Notes: generated by a model not told the origin, from the letters alone. Shown: positions 1-6,956, numbered from the stretch's first letter. The stretch: DNA of 13,227 bases from Acetobacteraceae bacterium (GCA_947475475.1 CANJOG010000021.1:1-13227); one strand, 5' to 3'. Translations and numbers: made by a program.

Positions 1-309
1 CGGGAGGGAGCCTGGGCGAAGGGGCCGGAAGACACGCGCGCCATGTTGCGGCGGAATGTGCAGACCCTGCCGGCTTTGCTCGCCTCGCGCGACGTGCCGG
101 TAACTCGGGACGACCTTTCTGGCTATGCGATCCCGACGCTGCTGATCGAAGGCGCTGACTCGCCCGCGATCTTTCCCGCCATGCAGGACGCGCTGGAAAT
201 CGTGCTGCCCGGCGCGCGGCGTGTGCGCATCCCGGGCGCCTCGCATTTCGTGTTCCGTGATGCGCCGGCTGCGTTTGTGGCCGCGGTGAGCGCCTTCATG
301 GCGGGGTGA
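1..309 (+). CDS. alpha/beta hydrolase, C-terminal part (5' end outside window)
   Basis: The frame is open from base 1 to the stop at 307-309, so this is the last 102 residues of a longer protein. Two parts of an alpha/beta-hydrolase fold are visible: a strand ending in LLIEGADSP, which carries the usual acid residue, and IPGASHFVFRDAP, which carries the catalytic histidine and is followed by the typical final helix (AAFVAAVSAFMAG). The nucleophile elbow (GxSxG) would lie upstream of the window and cannot be checked. The first in-frame ATG here (43) is internal to the fold, so it is not taken as a start. Likely role: hydrolysis of an ester, lactone or C-C bond in the pathway encoded by the genes downstream on the same strand. 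The substrate is unknown. The family call is fairly sure; the exact activity is not. Confidence 0.8.
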   Translation, partial: REGAWAKGPEDTRAMLRRNVQTLPALLASRDVPVTRDDLSGYAIPTLLIEGADSPAIFPAMQDALEIVLPGARRVRIPGASHFVFRDAPAAFVAAVSAFMAG

Positions 310-390
310 TGTGGCGGATTGCGCTTCCGGCAATCGTGGTTAGGCTTACCCGGTGAACGCGCCGGCAGAGGCGCGCGGGGGAGAGTCCAG

Positions 391-840
391 ATGACCGATG
401 CCGAAATCGCCGACCATGTCCGCATCCGCGCCGTGCTGGGGAACTACTTCTCCGCCATCGACCAGCGTGACCTCGCCTTCCTGCTGACCTGTTTCACCGA
501 GGATGCCGAGGCCATTTACAATGCCGGCACACCAGATGCCCGCCCGTCGCAAGGGGGTGCGAAAATGTGCGGGATGCTGGTCAAGCGGGCGGCCCTCTTT
601 GCCAGTTCCAATCATAGTGTTTCCAATATCACTATTCGTATTGAAGGTGATCGCGCGGCCAGCACGACCTTCGCCGTCGTGCATGCCAATGGTGGCGACC
701 ACATCGTCGTGCGTGGCCTGCGCTATGATGACGAGCTGGTGAAGCAGGGCGAAGCCTGGAAGATCGCCACCCGCCGGCATTCCCCGCTCTGGCAGCATGA
801 GGTGCCGGCCAGCGGGATCGGTATGCCCAAGCTGCAATAG
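391..840 (+). CDS. SnoaL-like / NTF2-like protein, copy 1
   Basis: A 149-residue protein of the SnoaL_4 / NTF2-like type (cone-shaped alpha+beta barrel). The start ATG at 391 is chosen because GGGGGAG (377-383) lies 7 bases upstream and because the second copy begins with the same MTDAE. The family pattern is visible: helix 1 (residues 4-27, DHVRIRAVLGNYFSAID), CFTEDAE (34-40), a histidine and asparagine in NHSVSNITI (74-82), then the beta-sheet up to RGLRYDDELV and WKIATRRH. The family includes dehydratases, isomerases, epoxide hydrolases, ring-hydroxylating dioxygenase small subunits and non-catalytic proteins, so the reaction cannot be read off. H75 is the most obvious candidate catalytic residue. 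It is probably co-transcribed with copy 2 and the flavoprotein downstream. Confidence 0.85.
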   Translation: MTDAEIADHVRIRAVLGNYFSAIDQRDLAFLLTCFTEDAEAIYNAGTPDARPSQGGAKMCGMLVKRAALFASSNHSVSNITIRIEGDRAASTTFAVVHANGGDHIVVRGLRYDDELVKQGEAWKIATRRHSPLWQHEVPASGIGMPKLQ

Positions 841-939
841 TGGATCGCCGGTTTCATTTCGGTGCGACCATCCACTACACTGCTCCCGACTCAGGCCGGC
901 GCACCGGCAGCCAAAGAGAAAAGTAACGGGAGAAATGTG

Positions 940-1392
940 ATGACCGATGCCGAAGTGCTCGACCATGTCCGCATCCGCGCGGCGCTGGAGGATTATTACG
1001 CCGCGGTGGATTTGCGCGACCGGGAATTCCTGATCGCCTGCTTCACCGAAGATGCCATCGCCACCTATCAATGCGGCACGCCGGACGAGAATACGACCAA
1101 GGGCGCTTCGGTTATCGCCGACTCGCTGCTCGGCATTGCCGGCAAAATGGTCAATTCCACCCATGGCGTCTCCAACATCACCATCCGCATCGATGGCACG
1201 CGGGCGCAGAGCACCACATTTTCGGTCATCCAGGCCAATACGGGCGAGAAGATCATTGAACGCGGCCTGCGCTATGATGACGAGATGGTGCGCCAGGGCA
1301 ATGTCTGGAAGATCGCCGTGCGCCGTCACCGGGCGCTGTGGCAGCGTATCGCGGACAGCGCGCCGATCGGCCTGGTGACCCGTCCCGGCTGA
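940..1392 (+). CDS. SnoaL-like / NTF2-like protein, copy 2
   Basis: A 150-residue paralogue of the preceding gene. A hand comparison without gaps gives about 78 identical positions in the first 135, so it is an old tandem duplication rather than a fresh copy. The ATG at 940 has GGGAG (928-932) 7 bases upstream; an in-frame GTG lies directly before it (937). Shared residues include the N-terminal MTDAE..DHVRIRA, CFTEDA, THGVSNITIRI with H75 and N79, GLRYDDE and W123-K-I-A. The segment at residues 51-72 differs almost completely between the copies. In this fold that part tends to line the pocket, which suggests different ligands or a heterodimer. It lies 46 bp ahead of the flavoprotein gene, so an operon is likely. 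The family is clear, the activity unknown. Confidence 0.85.
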   Translation: MTDAEVLDHVRIRAALEDYYAAVDLRDREFLIACFTEDAIATYQCGTPDENTTKGASVIADSLLGIAGKMVNSTHGVSNITIRIDGTRAQSTTFSVIQANTGEKIIERGLRYDDEMVRQGNVWKIAVRRHRALWQRIADSAPIGLVTRPG

Positions 1393-1438
1393 TTCGCCCC
1401 GGTTGATGCAGAGCGTGACACCCAGGAAGGAGTCCCCA

Positions 1439-3157
1439 ATGGCCGAACCCGGAACCTATCACTGCGATGTTCTGGTCATCGGCAGCGGCGTGGCGGGACT
1501 GACCGCTGCGATCACCGCGGCCAAGGCCGGGCTGCGCGTGTTACTGGTGGAGAAGGAGCCGGTCTATGGCGGCACCACCGCGACATCCGGCGGCACGATG
1601 TGGATTCCCGGCAACCGACATTCCGCGGCCCTCGCGGAGAAACTCGGCGTCGCGGACGACACTGATCGCGCGCGCCGCTATCTCCAGAGTGAGGCGGGGA
1701 ATTTTATCGAGCTATCGCGGGTGGATACCTATCTGCGCTATGGCACCGAGGCGGTGGATTTCCTCGAGCGCGAGACCGAGCTGAAATTGCACGCGGTGCA
1801 TTATCCAGATTACCGCTGCGAGAGCGAACAGGCCTCCGTTGTCCGCTCGATCCGGCCGTTCGATTACCAGGCCAGCAAACTTGGCAAGCACTATGCCACG
1901 CTGAAGGGCCAGTTGCCGCAGACGCTGTTTCTCGGTATCGCGTTTGGCTCGCTGAATGGTCCGCGCATGAAGAACCTGCTGCGCGCGGGCACGTCGCTGA
2001 AATCCTTTCTCTACACGGTGGGGATGATCGGCGCGCATGTGCTCGATGTGCTCAGGCATGGCCATGCGGAGAATCTCTATAATGGCCGCGCTTTGGTGGC
2101 GCGTCTGGCAAAGACCTTCTTCGATCTGAAAATCCCCCTCTGGCTGTCCTCGCCGGCGGCAAGCCTGATCGAGCAGGACGGGCGCGTGTGTGGCGCCGTC
2201 GTGCGGACGCCGCGTCGCGACATGCGCGTGCAGGCCGCGCGTGCCGTGGTGCTCGCCGCCGGCGGCTATCCCGGCGATGATGCGCGTCGGCGCGCGACAT
2301 ATCCGGTGGCTTCCGTGTCGGCCAATCTGCGTACGCCGACACCCATGGGAAATACAGGCGATGGCATCCGGCTGGCGGAATCCGTCGGGGGTATCTTCAG
2401 CAATCACGTCACGACGCAGGGTGCCTGGATGCCGGTCTCCGTCAATCCGCGCATCTCCGGACCCGCGGGGGTCTGGCCGCATCTGAATGACCGGCAGAAG
2501 CCAGGTTTCATCTGCGTGCTGAAAGATGGCAGTCGTTTCGATAATGAATCGGACTCTTACCACGATTTCGTCCAGCATCTCGTCGCCGCCTGCGAAGGTC
2601 AGGAGGAGGCGGCGTGCTGGCTGATCGGCGACTGGAAAGCCGTGCGGCGCTTCGGCATCGGTTTTGCCAAATCCTATCCCGTGCCGTACCGCCAGCATCT
2701 GCGCTCCGGCTATGTGATCAAAGGGCGCAGTCTGGCCGATCTGGCGGAACAATTGAGCATCGATCCAGCAGTTCTGGATGCGACGGTGCGTGACTTCAGC
2801 CAGAACGCGGCACGTGGTGAGGACCCTGCTTTCGGACGTGGCTCACGCAGCTATGATCTTTCGCAAGGCGATGACGAGCACAAACCAAATCCCTGCCTGG
2901 CACCCCTGACGGAGGCGCCGTTCTTTGCCGTGCGGGTTGTCCCGGGTGAGATCGGCACTTTCGCCGGGCTGCGCACCAATGAGATGGCGCAGGTGATTAC
3001 CGCGGCTGGCACGCCGGTGGACGGTCTGTATGCCGTCGGCAATGATGCACTGAGCGTCTTTGCCGGTGCCTATCCGGGTGCGGGCGGCACGCTCGGTCCG
3101 GGACTGGTGTTTGGCTATCTGGCGGCGCGACATATTGCTGGGCTGGTCCCCGCCTGA
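1439..3157 (+). CDS. FAD-dependent dehydrogenase of the 3-ketosteroid delta1-dehydrogenase type
   Basis: A 572-residue flavoprotein of the FAD_binding_2 family. The N-terminal Rossmann motif is DVLVIGSGVAG (10-20), followed by LLVEKE and GGTTATSGGTMWIPGN (44-59), which is characteristic of the KstD-like branch. The C-terminal FAD segment GLYAVGND leads to AYPGAGGTLGPG. Its Tyr545 and Gly549 have the same Y-x3-G spacing as the catalytic pair of ketosteroid delta1-dehydrogenases. Members remove two hydrogens next to a ring ketone; some act on small rings such as 4-oxocyclohexanecarboxylate, so a steroid substrate is not implied. The start at 1439 is preceded by AGGAAGGAG (1424-1432); an ATG at 1403 has no comparable site. 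There is no signal peptide or membrane segment, so it is cytosolic. It lies downstream of the two SnoaL-like genes and upstream of a binding-protein gene. Family confidence is high, substrate unknown. Confidence 0.88.
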   Translation: MAEPGTYHCDVLVIGSGVAGLTAAITAAKAGLRVLLVEKEPVYGGTTATSGGTMWIPGNRHSAALAEKLGVADDTDRARRYLQSEAGNFIELSRVDTYLRYGTEAVDFLERETELKLHAVHYPDYRCESEQASVVRSIRPFDYQASKLGKHYATLKGQLPQTLFLGIAFGSLNGPRMKNLLRAGTSLKSFLYTVGMIGAHVLDVLRHGHAENLYNGRALVARLAKTFFDLKIPLWLSSPAASLIEQDGRVCGAVVRTPRRDMRVQAARAVVLAAGGYPGDDARRRATYPVASVSANLRTPTPMGNTGDGIRLAESVGGIFSNHVTTQGAWMPVSVNPRISGPAGVWPHLNDRQKPGFICVLKDGSRFDNESDSYHDFVQHLVAACEGQEEAACWLIGDWKAVRRFGIGFAKSYPVPYRQHLRSGYVIKGRSLADLAEQLSIDPAVLDATVRDFSQNAARGEDPAFGRGSRSYDLSQGDDEHKPNPCLAPLTEAPFFAVRVVPGEIGTFAGLRTNEMAQVITAAGTPVDGLYAVGNDALSVFAGAYPGAGGTLGPGLVFGYLAARHIAGLVPA

Positions 3158-3160
3158 GGT

Positions 3161-3180
3161 TGCCGACGGGGACGTCGGCA
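3161..3180 (+). promoter_or_regulatory. intercistronic hairpin with GGGA tetraloop
   Basis: TGCCGACG (3161-3168) and CGTCGGCA (3173-3180) form a perfect 8-bp stem closed by GGGA, which fits the GNRA tetraloop pattern. It lies 3 bases after the flavoprotein stop and about 37 bases before the SBP1 start. No run of T follows, so it looks less like a full terminator than an mRNA 3'-end stabiliser or processing/attenuation element. This kind of element is known to raise the amount of a binding protein relative to upstream genes. The structure is read directly from the sequence; the role is inferred. Confidence 0.55.
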
Positions 3181-3217
3181 GGCGTGCGTGAACAACCAAT
3201 TCTGGGAGATATTGCGA

Positions 3218-4354
3218 ATGCGTAAATTGCTGTTGTGCGGCGCTGCTGCCGTGCTGGTGACCACCATGGTCGTGGCATCGGCGAAGGCTGCTGATTATAC
3301 CGTCGTGGTGCTACAGGCCCTGACGGGTGTTGGCGCTTTCGCAGGTGCGGAGGCGGCATCCGGCATGAAAGTGGCAGCCGAAGAAATCAACGCCAGCGGC
3401 TTCATGGGCCCGGGCAATAAGCTCAATATCATGGTCGAGGACGATGCCTCGGATCGCGCGCAGGCGGTGACGCTGGTGTCGCGCTACGCGGTTGATCCGC
3501 GCGTGCTGATGATCCTTGGCCCGACTATTGGCCCGACGGCGGTGCCGGCAGCCCAGGTCGCCAATGAACGCAAGATCGTGGTGCATCCGCTCGCCAATAC
3601 GCTGGCGGTGCTGGCGGCTGGCCCGTTCGCCTTCATCTCCTCGCAGCCACCGACGGTGACCATGCCTTTGCTCGCGCAGTTCACGGCCGAAAAGCTCGGT
3701 GTGAAGCGTTGCGCGGCGATGTATCTGCAGGACAATGAATCCTATGTCGATCTGCATCGCATCTTCAAGGAACTCGTCGAGAAGCGCGGCGTGCAGATGA
3801 TCGAGAGCGTCGGCGTGCGCAGTTCGGAGACTGATTTCTCCGCGCTGGCAACACGCATTGTCGCCGCCAAGCCGGATTGCGTGACCTTCTTCAGCAATGC
3901 GCCAGTGGCCGGCAATGTCGCCGCGCAATTGCGCACGGCCGGGCTGCCCGCGAGCGTGAAAATGATCGGCCAGTCCGGCCTGGCGACGCCCGATCTGATC
4001 AAGTTCGGCGGTGCCGCGGTCGAGGGCCTTGTCTTCAATGCGGATTGGGCGCCGGGCGGCGCTTTCCCGCGCGCCAAGGAGTTTGACGAGAATTACCGCA
4101 AGAAGACCGGCCGCGCCCCGGACAATTACAGCGCCATGGGCCATTCGCTGATGTATGTGGCGGCAACGGCGATCAAGGGCGCCGGTGCGAACCCGACGCG
4201 TGATTCCGTGCGTGAGCAACTGGCTCAGACGAAAGATGTGCCTGTCGTGATGGGCACGGGCCTATATTCCCGTGATGCAGACCGCATCCCCCACACCGGA
4301 ATGGTGGTGCTGCAGGTGAAGGACGGCAAGTTCGAACTTCTCGGCCTGCAATAA
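3218..4354 (+). CDS. ABC-type periplasmic substrate-binding protein, LivK type (SBP1)
   Basis: A 378-residue protein of the Peripla_BP_6 (branched-chain amino acid / aromatic binding protein) family. Residues 1-24 are a Sec signal peptide (MRKLL, hydrophobic core, SAKA then ADY), so the mature protein is periplasmic; there is no lipobox. Landmarks are the first strand and pocket loop VVLQALTGVGAFAGAEAASG, DDASDRAQAVTLVSRY, ILGPTIGPTAVPAA, FISSQPP and, near the end, MGTGLYSRDADRIPHTG. The ATG at 3218 is chosen because it starts a proper signal peptide and has GGGAG (3204-3208) upstream; a GTG at 3188 would bury the signal. Family members bind amino acids, aromatic acids, alicyclic acids and amides; the ligand is not predictable here. 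No permease or ATPase gene accompanies it. It is closely similar to the protein at 5765-6898. Asn codons are mostly AAT (10 of 12). Confidence 0.93.
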   Translation: MRKLLLCGAAAVLVTTMVVASAKAADYTVVVLQALTGVGAFAGAEAASGMKVAAEEINASGFMGPGNKLNIMVEDDASDRAQAVTLVSRYAVDPRVLMILGPTIGPTAVPAAQVANERKIVVHPLANTLAVLAAGPFAFISSQPPTVTMPLLAQFTAEKLGVKRCAAMYLQDNESYVDLHRIFKELVEKRGVQMIESVGVRSSETDFSALATRIVAAKPDCVTFFSNAPVAGNVAAQLRTAGLPASVKMIGQSGLATPDLIKFGGAAVEGLVFNADWAPGGAFPRAKEFDENYRKKTGRAPDNYSAMGHSLMYVAATAIKGAGANPTRDSVREQLAQTKDVPVVMGTGLYSRDADRIPHTGMVVLQVKDGKFELLGLQ

Positions 4355-4373
4355 GGGGCGAGGGCTAAAAGCT

Positions 4374-4404
4374 GCGCGGCGCCGGACATTCCCCGGCGCC
4401 GCGT
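4374..4404. terminator. bidirectional intrinsic terminator between SBP1 and P450 genes
   Basis: CGCGGCGCCGG (4375-4385) pairs perfectly with CCGGCGCCGCG (4393-4403), an 11-bp all-GC stem around the 7-base loop ACATTCC, with a possible extra G-T pair outside. On the plus strand it is followed by TTT (4404-4406), and on the minus strand by AGCTTTTAGCC. It sits between the two convergent stops (4354 and 4412), so it can end both transcripts. Confidence 0.8.
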
Positions 4405-4411
4405 TTGCATT

Positions 4412-5650
4412 CTATTGTGGCCAAACCAGCGGCATATCCACCGGCGACCAGACGATTCCGCCCATTGTGCGCACCTGCTTGCCGGGCGCGATCCCGAAAT
4501 GCGGAATGCGCGCGCACCATTCTTCGAGAAACACGCGGATTTCGACGCGGGCGAGATGCGAGCCCAGGCAGCGATGCGGGCCAGCGCCGAAAATGAGATG
4601 CCGGCTGATTTCGCGATCCAGATCTACCGTGAGCGGATCATCGATTTCCGGAATATCCATGCCGTAGAGACCGAGCATGAAGGACACCCGTTCGCCCGGT
4701 TTGAAGTCCACTCCTTCGAATGTGACTTCTTCTTTCACGCCACGTTCGATCGTGCCGACGCCATGCACGCGCAGCAATTCTTCCAAGGCGCGGCCAATGA
4801 GCCCACGGTCCGCGACCAGACGCGCGTAATCCGCCGGATGGGTGGCAAGATAGGCCATGGTGAAGGTCAGCACGGAAGCGACGGTGTCGAGGCCGCCGAG
4901 GAACAGCAACAGGCCGATGCCGTCCAGTTCAGCCTGGGTCAGTGACCGGCCATCGATGGTCGCGGCGAGCAGGCGGCTGAGCAGATCGGGGCCGGGATTG
5001 CGCCGGCGCTCATCAAAAAGCTTGCGCACATAAGCGAGCATGTCCCGCCCGACGGCGTCACGTTCGGCACGCTCCGGTGCGCGGACGGCGCGTTCGGCCC
5101 AGACGCAGAGCATCTCACGGTCTTCCAGCGGCGCGCCGACCAGGCGGAGGAAGATCACGATCGGGAATTGCTTGGCGATGTCGCGCAGGAATTCGGATTC
5201 GCCGCGCGGGCGCAACTCCTCGATCAGTTCGATCGCCAGGGCGCGAATTTCCGGCTCCATCGCCGCCATGGCACCCGGTGCGAACCACTTGTTGAGGATG
5301 CGCCGATACTCGGTGTGTTCGGGCGGGTCGGACAGGTTCGGCAGGGTGCGCGGCGTGCGGGCGCCGGGGTTGTAGCGCGGGTCGGAGGGAAACAGGTCCG
5401 GCCGTTGCAGCATGGCCAAGGCGGGCGCCGCGCGGGTGACGATCCAGTGCCCGCCATTGCGGCGCGACCAGAAGATGGGCGGCGCCTTATCGTGCAGGAT
5501 GAGCGCATTGCGATGCGGCTCGTGCGCCAGTTCTGGCGCGTTGAAATAGTCGAAATCGAATATCAGAGCCTCCGGCACATGCGGCGGGGCCTGGGTCAGG
5601 GGTGAGAGTGCGGCGGGGCCGACGGTAATCTCTGACGATAAATTTGCCAT
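4412..5650 (-). CDS. cytochrome P450, P450cam-like (CYP101-type)
   Basis: A soluble bacterial class I P450 of 412 residues, close to P450cam in length. Motifs in order: PPHVPEALIFDFDYFN (22-37) and NGGHWIVTR (65-73), both strongly recalling P450cam; SDPPEHTEYRR (107-116); I-helix GGLDT (252-256) with the Asp-Thr pair for oxygen activation; E291-x-x-R294 of the K-helix; haem loop FGAGPHRCLG (354-363) with ligand Cys361; and a C-terminal MPLVW also recalling P450cam. It would hydroxylate an alicyclic or terpenoid-like substrate using electrons from a ferredoxin and its reductase, neither of which is in the window. The start at 5650 gives an N-terminus like P450cam; ATGs at 5680 and 5695 are possible, and none has a convincing Shine-Dalgarno. 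It is convergent with SBP1 and divergent from SBP2. The P450 call is certain; the subfamily is from remembered similarity. Confidence 0.95.
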   Translation of the reverse strand: MANLSSEITVGPAALSPLTQAPPHVPEALIFDFDYFNAPELAHEPHRNALILHDKAPPIFWSRRNGGHWIVTRAAPALAMLQRPDLFPSDPRYNPGARTPRTLPNLSDPPEHTEYRRILNKWFAPGAMAAMEPEIRALAIELIEELRPRGESEFLRDIAKQFPIVIFLRLVGAPLEDREMLCVWAERAVRAPERAERDAVGRDMLAYVRKLFDERRRNPGPDLLSRLLAATIDGRSLTQAELDGIGLLLFLGGLDTVASVLTFTMAYLATHPADYARLVADRGLIGRALEELLRVHGVGTIERGVKEEVTFEGVDFKPGERVSFMLGLYGMDIPEIDDPLTVDLDREISRHLIFGAGPHRCLGSHLARVEIRVFLEEWCARIPHFGIAPGKQVRTMGGIVWSPVDMPLVWPQ

Positions 5651-5697
5651 GCAGGGTTTTTGGCCCGGAGCCCCGTGCATTGGCAACCGGCACATGA

Positions 5698-5722
5698 TAT
5701 ACGCAGCGCTGTCCCGCGTATA
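5698..5722. promoter_or_regulatory. 25-bp inverted repeat, candidate operator in divergent P450/SBP2 promoter region
   Basis: TATACGC (5698-5704) and GCGTATA (5716-5722) are perfect 7-bp arms separated by 11 bases. The spacer begins with the palindrome AGCGCT. It lies 42 bp before the SBP2 start and 47 bp before the preferred P450 start, in the 114-bp gap where divergent promoters must be. Length and symmetry fit a dimeric repressor such as a TetR or GntR member, but no regulator gene is in the window. The repeat is seen; the operator role is inferred. Confidence 0.45.
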
Positions 5723-5752
5723 CGGAGAGTCCGGAACGCGCGTTTGAAGCTG

Positions 5753-5757
5753 GGAGG
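5753..5757 (+). promoter_or_regulatory. strong ribosome binding site deciding the SBP2 start
   Basis: GGAGG lies 7 bases before the ATG at 5765. This is the best Shine-Dalgarno in the window. It fixes the start at a residue that begins a normal signal peptide, and excludes the in-frame upstream codon at 5660. Confidence 0.8.
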
Positions 5758-5764
5758 TTATCCA

Positions 5765-6898
5765 ATGATTTCAAAGTTCTGGAAGCTCGGTGGCGCCGCT
5801 ATGGCGCTTGCCTTGGCCGTGACTGCGCCTGTCAAGGCCGAGGACTACAAGGTCATCATCATGCAGGCCCTCACCGGCCCGGGCGCCTTCGCCGGCACTG
5901 ATGCGGCGGCTGGCATGAAGTTCGCGGCTGAGGAGATCAACAAGACCGGCTTCCTCGGCGCTGGCAACAAGGTCGTCTATGAAGTGGCCGATGACGCATC
6001 CGATCGTGCGCAGACCATCACGCTGGTGAGCCGCTACGCGTCGGACCCGAAGGTTCTCTCCATTCTCGGCCCGACCATCGCGCCGACCGTGGCCGTTGCC
6101 ACGCCGATCGCGACCGAGCGGAAGATTCCGATTCATCCGCTGACCAACTCGGTCGCCACGCGTGGGCCGTACACCTTCATCTCCTCGCAGCCGGCCCAGG
6201 TGACGATGCCGCTGCTCGCCGAATACGCCTTCTCGAAGCTCAACGTGAAGCGCTGCGCCTCGGTCTATCTGGCCGATAACAGCGCCTATGTTGAACTTAA
6301 CGACGTCATGACCGGCGAGCTCAAGAAGAAGGGCGTCACGATCATTACACCCGTCGGCGTCAAGAGCACGGACAACGACTTCTCCGCTCTGTCGACACGC
6401 ATTGTTGGCGAGAATGTGGACTGCGTGCTGGTCCTCACCCAGGCGCCGCTGGCGGGCAATCTGATCGCCCAGCTCAAGACTGCTGGCCTCAGCTCCAAGG
6501 CGAAGATCATTGGCCATACCGGCATGGCGACGCCGGAACTGGTCCAGTTCGGTGGTGCGGCTGTCGAAGGCGTGCTGCTGAACGCCGACTGGGCGCCGGG
6601 CGGCGCGTTCCCGCGCGCGAAGGCCTTCGATGAGGCCTTCAAGAAGGAAACCGGCCGCGATGCCAACAACTTCTCCGCGATGGGCCATTCGCTGATGTAC
6701 GTCTTTGCCAATGCGGTGAAGAACACGATGCCGAACCCGACCCGCGAAGCGATTCGCGATCAGTACGCCAACGAGAAGGACATTCCGGTGGTGATGGGCA
6801 CGGGTCTCTACAGCCGTGACGCCGAGAGCATTCCGCATACTGGCCTCGTGATTCTCGAAGTGAAGGGCGGCAAGTTCCAGCTGCTCGGCACTCAGTAA
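5765..6898 (+). CDS. ABC-type periplasmic substrate-binding protein, LivK type (SBP2, paralogue of SBP1)
   Basis: A 377-residue Peripla_BP_6 protein. Residues 1-25 form a Sec signal peptide (MISKFWK, hydrophobic core, APVKA then EDY). It aligns with SBP1 almost without gaps and is well over half identical by eye: MQALTGPGAFAGTDAAAG, DDASDRAQTITLVSRY, ILGPTIAPT, FISSQPAQVTMPLL, NADWAPGGAFPRAK and MGTGLYSRDAESIPHTG. Differences cluster around the region after the RKI.HPL segment and in the second lobe, so ligand preference may differ. Codon use is more biased than in SBP1: 13 of 16 Asn codons are AAC against 2 of 12 in SBP1. Together with the strong GGAGG and the terminator behind it, this suggests high expression as a single-gene unit. 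No permease or ATPase is nearby. Divergent from the P450 gene. Confidence 0.94.
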   Translation: MISKFWKLGGAAMALALAVTAPVKAEDYKVIIMQALTGPGAFAGTDAAAGMKFAAEEINKTGFLGAGNKVVYEVADDASDRAQTITLVSRYASDPKVLSILGPTIAPTVAVATPIATERKIPIHPLTNSVATRGPYTFISSQPAQVTMPLLAEYAFSKLNVKRCASVYLADNSAYVELNDVMTGELKKKGVTIITPVGVKSTDNDFSALSTRIVGENVDCVLVLTQAPLAGNLIAQLKTAGLSSKAKIIGHTGMATPELVQFGGAAVEGVLLNADWAPGGAFPRAKAFDEAFKKETGRDANNFSAMGHSLMYVFANAVKNTMPNPTREAIRDQYANEKDIPVVMGTGLYSRDAESIPHTGLVILEVKGGKFQLLGTQ

Positions 6899-6912
6899 TC
6901 TGATTGTGGCGT

Positions 6913-6939
6913 CATCCTGCCGGCTTGTCCGGCGGGATG
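6913..6939 (+). terminator. hairpin directly after SBP2
   Basis: CATCCTGCCGG (6913-6923) pairs with CCGGCGGGATG (6929-6939), 11 pairs including one G-T, around the 5-base loop CTTGT. It begins 15 bases after the SBP2 stop. A T-run (6952-6955) follows only after about 12 bases, so alone it would be a weak terminator. It may protect the mRNA 3' end, with the second hairpin ending transcription. Confidence 0.5.
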
Positions 6940-6956
6940 GAGACGATTAGGTTTTC

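Noticed and set aside
346..1329. Long open frame on the minus strand opposite both SnoaL-like genes, with internal repeats
   Set aside because: It is the antisense shadow of the tandem pair; its repeats only mirror the duplication. The plus-strand proteins have family motifs and ribosome sites.
1712..2752. 346-codon minus-strand open frame inside the flavoprotein gene
   Set aside because: His/Arg-rich translation without motifs or ribosome site; the sense strand carries a complete flavoprotein.
5771..6838. 355-codon minus-strand open frame inside SBP2
   Set aside because: Shadow of the strongly codon-biased SBP2 gene; no domain and no upstream signals.
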